7,471 nt of DNA, taken from QHWK01 sp035315685. GTDB lineage: Bacteria > Acidobacteriota > Vicinamibacteria > Vicinamibacterales > CAVVIG01. Under the pieces are notes generated by a model. That model was not told the DNA's origin. It ran no database searches and worked only from the letters and a program-made list of their open reading frames with translations. The stretch covers positions 1-7,471 of the forward strand of contig DATFXR010000765.1 in NCBI GenBank assembly GCA_035315685.1. The letters run 5' to 3'. Within the stretch, counting starts at the first letter, position 1, and every line of letters starts with the position of its first letter. This document shows positions 1 through 6,071 of this stretch, piece after piece. A program made the position numbers and the translations under genes.

Positions 1-269
1 TCCCTGAACGTCGCCGCGTCGAGGATCTCGACGAACCCCGCCGCCGGAACCGAGGCGAAGACGGTCGCGCCGTCAGCCGAGACCGCCGCCTCGTGCGGCT
101 GGTCGGGCGCGACGAACTCGTGCAGGATCGCGCCGGTCGCCGGGTTCATCTCGTAGACGGTGTGATTGGAGTGGCTCAACACGACGAGCGTGTGCGCGCG
201 AGCCTGCGCGCTCAGGAATGCTGCCGCGGCGACGACCAGCGCTGCAGCTGCAACCAGTCCTCTTGGCAT
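1..269 (-). CDS. Exported beta-propeller (YncE/YVTN-like) protein, N-terminal part only
   Basis: The first 89 codons of a leftward gene that continues beyond position 1. The ATG (267-269) follows a GGAG ribosome site placed 7 bases upstream, in the 11-bp gap after the TonB-receptor stop codon, so the two genes are almost certainly co-transcribed and may be translationally coupled. Residues 1-25 form a clear Sec signal peptide (Pro-Arg start, Ala/Val/Leu core, Ala-Arg-Ala cleavage motif). The mature part begins HTLVVLSHSNHTVYEMNP and continues with ATGAILHEF, PHEAAVSADGATVFASV and VEILDAATF. This is the rhythm of YVTN/YncE-type propeller blades, with the 'PH-x-x-x-V-S-x-DG' turn followed by a 'V-x-I-L-D' strand. 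The role is inferred: periplasmic binding, or a dehydrogenase-like partner of the receptor. With only one to two blades visible, the exact family and any catalytic residues cannot be judged. Confidence 0.8.
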   Translation of the reverse strand, partial: MPRGLVAAAALVVAAAAFLSAQARAHTLVVLSHSNHTVYEMNPATGAILHEFVAPDQPHEAAVSADGATVFASVPAAGFVEILDAATFR

Positions 270-280
270 CGGCCTGCTCC

Positions 281-3223
281 TCAGAATTTGGCGGAGAAGG
301 ACAGCTGGAAGGCGCGCGGCGGATGACGGTTGAACACGGCGAGATAGGTCGAGGAGTACAGCCGGTTGGCGCCGGTATCCCACTGCGTGTACGCGCCGGT
401 GTTGAACACGTTGAAGATGTTGATCGCCGGCTCGAACGAGATCGTGTCCAGCTTGAAGACGCGTCCGACCTTCAACTGCAGGTAGCGTGCGGTGTCGTTG
501 ATGGTCTGCCCGTCCGACCGGATCGGGTCCGCGGCACACGGGAGCGATCCCGATCCGCAGAACCGAATGGTCGTGGCCAACGGATTCGATTGCGTCGAGC
601 CGTCGGCGAGGCGCACCGTGGCCGGCCCGAACACGGGATCGGCGGCCGCCAGCCGCGTGATCACCGGACCGACATAGCCGCCGGCCTGAATCACGTAACT
701 CGCGCCGATGCTCACGTGCCACGGCGCGAAATACTGGCCGGCGATCCGCACCGAAAATGGCCGGTACGCGGCGCCTGATTCGCGTCCGCCGCCGTTCAGC
801 GTATTGTTGTCGCCGTTGCCGAACAGCTGCGTGGAGAGGTCCTTGTCGTTCGCGAACGCGTTCGGCTGGATGAACAGTGCGGGGTCGGTCGGGTTCCACG
901 TTCCTTCAAGATGTTGCCACTGCTTGCTGAAGCTCATGACCAGCTGGAAGTTGTTGGCCATGTTCTTGGCCAGCGTCCCTTCGATGTTCGACACGACGAC
1001 CCGGGTCCAGTCGCCGTTGGTTTCCTTGTAAATGGTCCCCTGATTGGGATCGACGAGACCGAAGCCGCCGAACGGCTGATTCGGCCCGGACGGGTAGCGG
1101 CCGTTGATGTCGACCATCTCGAACTGATCGTGATAGATCCGCCGCGTCGCCGACAGATCGGCGCTGATCTGGCCTGGGAACTGACGCCGGAACCCGACGA
1201 CGAACTCGTGCGCCCACGGTTGATGCAGGCTCCGGTCGAACAGCAGCGACGGATCGACGCTCCGCGTCGGCGGCGTGACAATCGTTGTCTGGGTGCCGCT
1301 CTTGTCGACGTAGACGTCGCGCGTCGTCACGCCGCCGGTATTGCCGAAGCTGACGATGTAGTCGCGGCCGTTGACCTGCTCGTAGAGCCGCGAATAGCTC
1401 GCCCGCAGCACGTTGCGCGCGTCCGACGTCACCAGGTAGGCGATGCCCGCACGCGGCTGGACGGCGGCGTTGTTCGGTTCGCGATCGATGTTGAGCAGCT
1501 CGTCGTGCCGCTTGACCCAGTCGACGCGCAGACCGAGGTTGGCGGTCAGCCGCGGATGGGGACGCCACGAGTCCTGCGCGTACAGCGCGATGTCGCGATC
1601 GTGCTCGGAGATCGCCGGCGACGTGATCGGATCGCGGTAGCGCATGTGGAACGGCGTGGTGCCGTCCGCCGGATTGCCCGGAACGAGCTCGCGCGTCTCC
1701 TCGAGCACATAGCCGGTGTTGACGTAGTCGGTGGTCGTGTCGCGCACCAGCCGCGGCGCCGCCCACACGCCGGTCTTCCACTCGTGCGATCCGCCCCACC
1801 CTTCCTTGAAGTAGGTGAGGTCGCCGCGGATCACCAGCATCGACGAGGGTGAGATCGAAATCGACTGCGGTGTGTTCATCTGGACCAGCGCGCCAGTGCC
1901 GGTCGGCACCCCGCCGGAGATGAACGCGTCCTGATGCACCAGAATCTGCGGTCCGAAAATGTTCACGCCGTCATAGGTGTGTTCGTCGTTGCCCGACTTG
2001 TTGTTGTACGCGACCGACAGCTGCGTGGTCAGCTGATTCGACCAGACCGAGTTCACTTTCGTCTGGAACAGCCCGCCGCCGGTGGAGTTGTAGCTGAAGA
2101 GACTGGTATCGAGTTCCCGGTTGCTGGTGTAGAGCGCGCGATCGCGCTGGAAGAACGCGGACACCTCGTGCGCGGTATTCACGCGCGCCGTCACCTTGAC
2201 AAACGGCTGATTGCTCCTCATGAAGTTGTCGAACGGCACGAAGCCGGGCTCGAACGCCTCGAGGTTGGCGAGGTTGTCGGGCGTGCGGCTGATGCCGTTG
2301 GTGAGATCGGCATAGCGGAACGCGCCGAAGAACCACACTTTGTCCTTCTGAATCGGTCCACCGAGCGAGACGTCGCCCTGCTTCACCGACTGAACCGTGG
2401 GGATGCCGCCCGGATGGCTGCCGCCGAGCGTGTTATCGCTGTTCCAGTCCCGGAGCTGCAGATCGTAGGTGGCCGACCCCTTGAACCGATTGCCTCCCGA
2501 CGGCGTGATGATGTTCATCACGACGCCGGTGCCCATCGGCGCCGACGCCTCGACGCCGCCCAGCTTCAGCTCGGAGTCAGCGACGGTGTCGCCGCCGAAG
2601 CCGATCGAGTGCGCGGAGGAATCGAGAAACGAGCCGGCCGGAGCGCCTTCGAGTTGGAACACGTGCGAGAAGATCACCGCGCCGTGGAAGTAGTAGGCGC
2701 GACGGCCGACGCCGTCGTCGACGTTGCGCGAGTTGACCCCGGGCGCCATGTCGAGCACATCGCTGAACAGGCGCCGCGACGTCACCGGCGCCGCGCGCAT
2801 CAGTTCGCCCTGGATGTTCAGCGTGCTCGTCGGCTTCGAGGTTTCGATCATCGGCGACTCGCCGGTGACGGTGACGCTCTCCTGGACGGAACTGAGTGTC
2901 ATCTCGATGTCGACGGTGAACGTGCTGCCGGCACGCATCAGGATGCCTTCGCGCTTGTAGGCGGCGAAGCCGGTCAGATCCGCAGCGATCGTATAAGTGC
3001 CGGGCGGAAGGTTGTTCAACCGGTAATAGCCGGCGGTGTCGCTCACCGCGACGACCGGTGCGAGGAGATCGGGGCTCGTTGCTGTGACGGTCACGCCCGG
3101 CAGGACGCCGCCCTGCTGGTCGCGAACGTAGCCACGCAGGCTGCCGTCGCCGGTCTGTGCGGCTACAGCGGACGGCAGCAGTGACAGAAGCACAGCGAGA
3201 GACACGGTCAGGGCTCGACTCAT
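281..3223 (-). CDS. TonB-dependent outer-membrane receptor with N-terminal carboxypeptidase-regulatory-like domain
   Basis: A 980-residue outer-membrane transporter expected to take up an unknown large ligand using TonB/ExbBD energy. The ATG at 3223 has a GGAGG ribosome site 5 bases upstream. Residues 1 to about 21 are a Sec signal peptide ending in an Ala-Val-Ala motif. Residues about 27-110 form a carboxypeptidase-regulatory-like beta-sandwich (GSLRGYVRDQQGGVLPGVTV, then DTAGYYRLNNLPPGTYTI). The segment ESVTVTGESP (115-124) resembles the TonB-box region of this family. The plug spans about 125-245 and ends in VVMNIITPSGGNRFKGS, the usual plug-to-barrel junction. The rest is a beta-barrel ending in Phe980, the aromatic C-terminus typical of Bam-assembled proteins. 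The only two cysteines I find (889 and 896, near the C-terminus) could form a loop disulfide. Domain order and length fit the large acidobacterial Oar/TonB-receptor group. There is no SusD-like gene beside it, and the substrate cannot be read from sequence. Confidence 0.95.
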   Translation of the reverse strand: MSRALTVSLAVLLSLLPSAVAAQTGDGSLRGYVRDQQGGVLPGVTVTATSPDLLAPVVAVSDTAGYYRLNNLPPGTYTIAADLTGFAAYKREGILMRAGSTFTVDIEMTLSSVQESVTVTGESPMIETSKPTSTLNIQGELMRAAPVTSRRLFSDVLDMAPGVNSRNVDDGVGRRAYYFHGAVIFSHVFQLEGAPAGSFLDSSAHSIGFGGDTVADSELKLGGVEASAPMGTGVVMNIITPSGGNRFKGSATYDLQLRDWNSDNTLGGSHPGGIPTVQSVKQGDVSLGGPIQKDKVWFFGAFRYADLTNGISRTPDNLANLEAFEPGFVPFDNFMRSNQPFVKVTARVNTAHEVSAFFQRDRALYTSNRELDTSLFSYNSTGGGLFQTKVNSVWSNQLTTQLSVAYNNKSGNDEHTYDGVNIFGPQILVHQDAFISGGVPTGTGALVQMNTPQSISISPSSMLVIRGDLTYFKEGWGGSHEWKTGVWAAPRLVRDTTTDYVNTGYVLEETRELVPGNPADGTTPFHMRYRDPITSPAISEHDRDIALYAQDSWRPHPRLTANLGLRVDWVKRHDELLNIDREPNNAAVQPRAGIAYLVTSDARNVLRASYSRLYEQVNGRDYIVSFGNTGGVTTRDVYVDKSGTQTTIVTPPTRSVDPSLLFDRSLHQPWAHEFVVGFRRQFPGQISADLSATRRIYHDQFEMVDINGRYPSGPNQPFGGFGLVDPNQGTIYKETNGDWTRVVVSNIEGTLAKNMANNFQLVMSFSKQWQHLEGTWNPTDPALFIQPNAFANDKDLSTQLFGNGDNNTLNGGGRESGAAYRPFSVRIAGQYFAPWHVSIGASYVIQAGGYVGPVITRLAAADPVFGPATVRLADGSTQSNPLATTIRFCGSGSLPCAADPIRSDGQTINDTARYLQLKVGRVFKLDTISFEPAINIFNVFNTGAYTQWDTGANRLYSSTYLAVFNRHPPRAFQLSFSAKF

Positions 3224-3228
3224 CTAAT

Positions 3229-3233
3229 CCTCC
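3229..3233 (-). promoter_or_regulatory. Ribosome binding site of the TonB receptor
   Basis: On the minus strand, GGAGG lies 5 bases before the ATG at 3223. It supports this start over the next internal Met codons, and the signal peptide begins exactly at this ATG. Confidence 0.75.
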
Positions 3234-3266
3234 AGGAGCCGCGCATCACACGAACGCGTGGAGCGC

Positions 3267-3295
3267 ACCCTACTCTCAGGAGGAGCATGCGTCAA
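3267..3295 (-). promoter_or_regulatory. Candidate sigma-70-type promoter for the TonB receptor operon
   Basis: On the minus strand, TTGACG (3295-3290; 5 of 6 matches to the -35 consensus) is followed after exactly 17 bases by TAGGGT (3272-3267; T, A and final T of the -10 consensus). Transcription would start near 3260, giving a leader of about 37 bases with the GGAGG near its end. The site lies between the regulator and the receptor, where a promoter is expected, and the minisatellite begins 18 bp upstream of the -35 box. It was read by eye; the -10 element is weak, so an activator may be needed. Confidence 0.45.
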
Positions 3296-3313
3296 CGGAC
3301 AAGAATGTCGGAG

Positions 3314-3390
3314 ATGGGACGGATGGGACGGATGGGACAGACGGGACAGATGAACAGATGGGACACACGGGACAAATGGGACAGATGGGC
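3314..3390. repeat. Nine-base minisatellite, consensus ATGGGACRG
   Basis: Eight consecutive units plus a partial one. On the plus strand they read ATGGGACGG (twice), ATGGGACAG, ACGGGACAG, ATGAACAG (one 8-base unit), ATGGGACAC, ACGGGACAA, ATGGGACAG and a final ATGGGC. The changes are mostly at unit position 2 (T/C) and the last two positions (RG, AC, AA), and they leave the GGGAC core nearly constant. The array sits in the 214-bp gap between the regulator stop and the receptor promoter. It is not plausibly coding: both strands read through in short low-complexity frames (Asp-Gly-Thr repeats on plus). The units are too short and have no spacers, so it is not a CRISPR array. Confidence 0.9.
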
Positions 3391-3437
3391 TGACGCGTAG
3401 CCTCGCGACCTGCCTGGTCCACCCGACCACCCGCGGC

Positions 3438-4904
3438 TTAGCGGAGCCCAACCTTGCGCCGCAGCACTCGGAACCGCGGCTCCTCGTGCAGCGTGTCGAA
3501 CAGCGGCTCGAGTCCGATGAAAGGCATCAGGTGATGGCGATAGGTGAACGCCTTCTCGAGCCAGTCGAGCGCAGCCGTGCGATCTCCGACGCGCGCGTAG
3601 CGCCGTGCCATCGAGAAAGGACCTGAATAGTAGCTGGCCGGCGCGCGCCACACGCTGCCAGGCGCGCGATTGTCCTCTTCCGCCAGCGCCGCCTCCTCCC
3701 GCCAGAACGTCAGCCACCCGCCATCGCGGTACGCACGCGCCAGCTGTTCGCCGACGCGGTCCACCCGTCCGGGGACGACGACCTGCGCGAGAAACGCGAG
3801 GTACTCGGTCACTGCAGCATCCTGGCGACCGCGATCGGCCTCGGTGCAAGCGAGCCAGAAACGCGCGCTCGTCCACCGAGGATCTTCTTCGAGCGTGCGC
3901 CGGAATTGTTCCGCCGCTTCGTCGAAGCGGCGCAGGCTCCGCAGCGCGAATCCGTACCCCGTCTGGTGATCCATGTTCAGCGCGTCGAGCCGCAGGGCGT
4001 CCCGCATCGAGGCCAGGCCTGGCTCCACTCGTCCCGACGCATACAGCAACTCGCCGTAGGCGATCAGCGCCTGCGAATCGGTCGGGTTCAGTTCCACGGC
4101 CTTGCGAAATTCACGTTCAGCGGCCGCCCAGTCGAACTCGTCGAGAAGGTGAATGCGGCCCTGCACGACGTGCGCGAGCGCCGCATCCGGATCGAGCGCG
4201 AGCGCGCGCGCGACAGCGGCGCGCGCCTTCGGGAAGGTCTCCCATCCCGGGCGGCGCGTCCGATCGGGAAACGTGTAGCAATCGGCGAGGTGCGCGTACG
4301 CATCGGCCAACGTGGGATCGATGGCAATCGCCTCGGTGAGATGGCGCTCCGCTTCGAGACAGCCGCCAGCCTGCCACCGCCGACTGGCGGAGACACCTTG
4401 AAGATACGCGTCGTACGCGTCCGACGCGATCGCGCGAGGCGCAGCCGGCGACGATCGGGCCGTCTTCAGGAGCCACGTCGATCCAGCGACCGCCAGGACG
4501 ACGACGACCACCACCGCTGCTGTCCGACGGAAACCCGGCGCGCGCGCTGCCGGGTTTTCGTCGACCGGCCGAACCGGCGCGATGAACCGGTGCCCACGTT
4601 GCGGAATCGTCTCGATGAAGCGCGGCTCGGACGCCGAGTCACCCAGCGCGTCGCGCAGGCGCTTGACCGCTGCGTTCAGGCTGTGCTCGAAGTCGACGAA
4701 GGTGTCGTCGGTCCACAGGCAGGCACGTAACTCGTCACGGGTCACGATCGTTCCAGGCGCCTGGAGCAGCCGGATCAGGATGCGACGCGGCTGCTCTTGA
4801 AGCGCGATGGGGACGCCCCTCCGATGAACGTCGCCGGTCCGGAGGCTGACGGTGAATTCGCCGAAGCAGACAGTACGGGATGCTTCGGTCGCTCGAACAT
4901 GCAC
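3438..4904 (-). CDS. Membrane-anchored winged-helix transcriptional regulator with TPR sensor region (CadC-like architecture)
   Basis: A one-component regulator, 488 residues from the preferred GTG start. Residues about 11-110 form an OmpR/CadC-type winged helix (Trans_reg_C). Visible landmarks are FGEFTVSLRTG, the recognition-helix region FVDFEHSLNAAVKRLRDALG, and the wing FIETIPQRGHRFIAPV; His105 stands where Tyr is usual. A single transmembrane segment follows at about 128-146 (poly-Val core, flanked by Arg pairs and Lys-Thr-Ala-Arg), putting the DNA-binding domain in the cytoplasm and the rest in the periplasm. TPR-like helical repeats run from about 180 to 340 (AERHLTEAIAIDPTLADAYA, EFRKAVELNPTDSQALIAYG, EAAEQFRRTLEEDP), with another helical block at 436-485 (AALDWLEKAF, EPRFRVLRRKVGL). 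There is no receiver domain, so no phosphorelay is expected. The frame is open to an ATG at 4976, but the GTG at 4904 has GGAGGAAAGG 7 bases upstream and begins close to the conserved domain. It lies upstream of the receptor operon in the same orientation, so regulating it is a reasonable inference. Confidence 0.9.
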   Translation of the reverse strand: MHVRATEASRTVCFGEFTVSLRTGDVHRRGVPIALQEQPRRILIRLLQAPGTIVTRDELRACLWTDDTFVDFEHSLNAAVKRLRDALGDSASEPRFIETIPQRGHRFIAPVRPVDENPAARAPGFRRTAAVVVVVVLAVAGSTWLLKTARSSPAAPRAIASDAYDAYLQGVSASRRWQAGGCLEAERHLTEAIAIDPTLADAYAHLADCYTFPDRTRRPGWETFPKARAAVARALALDPDAALAHVVQGRIHLLDEFDWAAAEREFRKAVELNPTDSQALIAYGELLYASGRVEPGLASMRDALRLDALNMDHQTGYGFALRSLRRFDEAAEQFRRTLEEDPRWTSARFWLACTEADRGRQDAAVTEYLAFLAQVVVPGRVDRVGEQLARAYRDGGWLTFWREEAALAEEDNRAPGSVWRAPASYYSGPFSMARRYARVGDRTAALDWLEKAFTYRHHLMPFIGLEPLFDTLHEEPRFRVLRRKVGLR

Positions 4905-4911
4905 GAACGAA

Positions 4912-4921
4912 CCTTTCCTCC
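4912..4921 (-). promoter_or_regulatory. Strong ribosome binding site that sets the regulator's GTG start
   Basis: On the minus strand, GGAGGAAAGG ends 7 bases before GTG (4904-4902). The in-frame ATG codons at 4976 and 4970 have no comparable site and would add 24 or 22 residues in front of the winged helix that have no family counterpart I know of. The site therefore favours the shorter protein. Confidence 0.65.
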
Positions 4922-4991
4922 AAAAAGTACCGAGCAAGACGCCCGCCAGGCCACGTGACGAACGTTTCATCTGCATGTCGTCCCGCCGTCA

Positions 4992-5020
4992 TCCACAGAC
5001 GGGCGTCGCGTTCGTATCTT
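4992..5020 (+). promoter_or_regulatory. Candidate promoter for the small exported protein
   Basis: TCCACA (4992-4997; 4 of 6 matches to -35) and TATCTT (5015-5020; 4 of 6 matches to -10) are separated by 17 bases. Transcription would start near 5027, directly before the GGGAGG ribosome site at 5030-5035, giving a very short leader. It lies in the 136-bp divergent gap shared with the regulator. It was found by eye, and moderate matches of this kind occur by chance. Confidence 0.3.
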
Positions 5021-5040
5021 CATCGTGAAGGGAGGATGCC

Positions 5041-5469
5041 ATGTCGAAGCGATCCATCGTCTTCACCACACTGGCGGCAGTGGCGATCATCGCCGCAACA
5101 ACGCTGGCGGCAGCTGCCGGGCGCGCGCCGGTCCAGGCCTCGCGCATCACGTTCACCGAGGTGACGCGCGTCTGCGGCCACTACCTGGCGGGGGACTACA
5201 TCGTCGTCCACGACGACAACAAGATGGCGGCCGGCGAACCGTGCACGACGTTCTACCGGATGCGAAAGGGCAAGCCGGCCGTTGCCGAAGTCTCGTTCCG
5301 GTGCAGTCCGAAGCAGCGGGCGCCTGTGGCACAGACCACGATTTGGACCGTGCCGACGGTCGGTGTGACGAGCGCAACACAGTCGCTGGACCTGGTCGAG
5401 TTCCAGTTGGCCGGTGATCCCGAAGCCCACGTCGTGCCGCCGTTCGACACGCTTGCAGCCGCCCGGTGA
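5041..5469 (+). CDS. Small exported protein of unknown function with three cysteines
   Basis: A 142-residue protein. The ATG at 5041 has GGGAGG 5 bases upstream; the ATG at 5025 is in another frame. Residues 1 to about 27 form a Sec signal peptide (Lys-Arg, then a long Ala/Ile/Val core). The mature part looks all-beta: RITFTEVTRVCGHYLAGDYIVVHDDNK, then GEPCTTFYRMRKGKP, VAEVSFRCSP, and a C-terminal strand LDLVEFQLAGD. Cysteines are at 45, 68 and 88, so one disulfide plus one free thiol is possible after export. There is no CxxCH, lipobox or metal-binding motif. The 'YLAGDYIVVHDD' stretch recalls small secreted acidobacterial proteins whose core is an 'aGxYxV' strand pair, but I cannot name a family. 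It is divergent from the regulator and could be one of its targets. The downstream cytochrome is 130 bp away beyond a strong hairpin, so it may be a separate unit. Confidence 0.85.
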   Translation: MSKRSIVFTTLAAVAIIAATTLAAAAGRAPVQASRITFTEVTRVCGHYLAGDYIVVHDDNKMAAGEPCTTFYRMRKGKPAVAEVSFRCSPKQRAPVAQTTIWTVPTVGVTSATQSLDLVEFQLAGDPEAHVVPPFDTLAAAR

Positions 5470-5497
5470 TGGCCCGGGCTCCGGCCGCTTGAGGCGC

Positions 5498-5529
5498 GCG
5501 TCGGCTGCCGGAAGTCCGGCAGCCGGCGT
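5498..5529 (+). terminator. Strong GC-rich hairpin after the small exported protein (possible terminator or mRNA stabiliser)
   Basis: CGGCTGCCGG (5502-5511), loop AAGT (5512-5515) and CCGGCAGCCG (5516-5525) form a perfect 10-bp stem. Four more pairs down to 5498/5529, two of them G-U or U-G on the plus-strand RNA, extend it to 14. It begins 28 bp after the stop codon at 5469. No U-tract follows (the next bases are CGTCTCGC), so it is not a textbook intrinsic terminator. It could terminate weakly, protect the upstream 3' end, or attenuate the cytochrome and oxidase genes. Confidence 0.55.
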
Positions 5530-5592
5530 CGTCTCGCGCAGAAATCGCAACATTTCCGTGCGGCGCACATCTTGGTTTTCGCGCTCGTGGAG

Positions 5593-5593
5593 G
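5593..5593 (+). promoter_or_regulatory. Ribosome binding site region of the cytochrome (GGAGG at 5589-5593)
   Basis: The GGAGG ending here is 6 bases from the ATG at 5600. It decides the start in favour of 5600 against the longer open frame that begins at 5414. Confidence 0.7.
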
Positions 5594-5599
5594 ACGTCC

Positions 5600-6010
5600 A
5601 TGACCAGAATCGTCTATGTCATCGTGGCACTCGTCTTCGCCTCGGGTGCCGCCAACGCACAGCCGAAGATCGAGAAAGGGCCAATCAAGGCGACGCCGGC
5701 CTCGGATGCGCAGAAGATGTTCGACAGCTACTGCGCCGTCTGCCACGGCACGGACGGCAAGGGGAACGGCCCCGCCGCCGCGTCGCTGAAGAAGGCTCCA
5801 GCGGATCTGACGAAGATCGCCGAGCGCAACGCCGGCGCGTTTCCGGCCGTCCATGTGAAGCGGTATATAGAAGGAGCTGACGAGGTGCCGGCGCATGGAT
5901 CCCGGGACATGCCGATCTGGGGCGATCTGTTCTCAGCGCTCGACCGGAATTCTAAAGAGATTCGTATCCAGGCGTTGTCGGACTACTTGAAAGGCATCCA
6001 GACGAAGTAA
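5600..6010 (+). CDS. Exported monohaem c-type cytochrome
   Basis: A 136-residue periplasmic electron carrier. The ATG at 5600 has GGAGG 6 bases upstream (GTGGAGGACGTCCATG) and begins a Sec signal peptide (residues 1-20, cleavage after Ala-Asn-Ala). The frame is open further upstream to 5414, but that part overlaps the previous gene and looks non-coding. The single haem site is CAVCH at 45-49, inside MFDSYCAVCHGTDGKGNGPA, the usual class-I start. Met104 in the segment SRDMPIWGDLF is the likely distal haem ligand, and the C-terminal helix ends DYLKGIQ. The closest style is the small 'cytochrome c, mono- and dihaem variants'/CccA group. The gene precedes the multicopper oxidase by 61 bp in the same direction, which suggests the cytochrome exchanges electrons with it; the direction of flow is not evident. 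Confidence 0.92.
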   Translation: MTRIVYVIVALVFASGAANAQPKIEKGPIKATPASDAQKMFDSYCAVCHGTDGKGNGPAAASLKKAPADLTKIAERNAGAFPAVHVKRYIEGADEVPAHGSRDMPIWGDLFSALDRNSKEIRIQALSDYLKGIQTK

Positions 6011-6071
6011 CCGGCTGGCGCCGCACGCTCGCGCCGCTCGATCCGCGGGCGCCCGTGCTACGTTCATCGCG

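Noticed and set aside
911..1852. A 313-codon open frame on the plus strand opposite the TonB receptor
   Set aside because: It is a shadow of the GC-rich receptor gene: Arg/Val/Asp-rich composition, no ribosome site, no recognisable domain, and the opposite strand encodes a clear receptor barrel.
1934..3184. A 416-codon open frame on the plus strand opposite the receptor's N-terminal half
   Set aside because: Same reason: His/Arg/Val-rich composition without domains, exactly antisense to the signal peptide, regulatory-like domain and plug. Its length is an effect of high third-position GC.
3314..3390. CRISPR-like array
   Set aside because: Units of 9 bases follow each other directly without unique spacers, and no cas gene is nearby.
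3157..3393. Asp-Gly-Thr repeat peptide encoded across the minisatellite
   Set aside because: The repeat pattern follows directly from the 9-bp units. It starts inside the antisense of the receptor, has no ribosome site and breaks frame at the 8-base unit.
5414..5599. N-terminal extension of the cytochrome back to 5414
   Set aside because: It overlaps the preceding gene and would bury the signal peptide behind 62 Arg/Ser-rich residues. A GGAGG site supports the start at 5600.
6046..6055. Ten-base palindrome CGGGCGCCCG upstream of the oxidase
   Set aside because: It has no loop and can form at most a 3-bp stem. In DNA this GC-rich it is expected by chance, and nothing ties it to a known operator.
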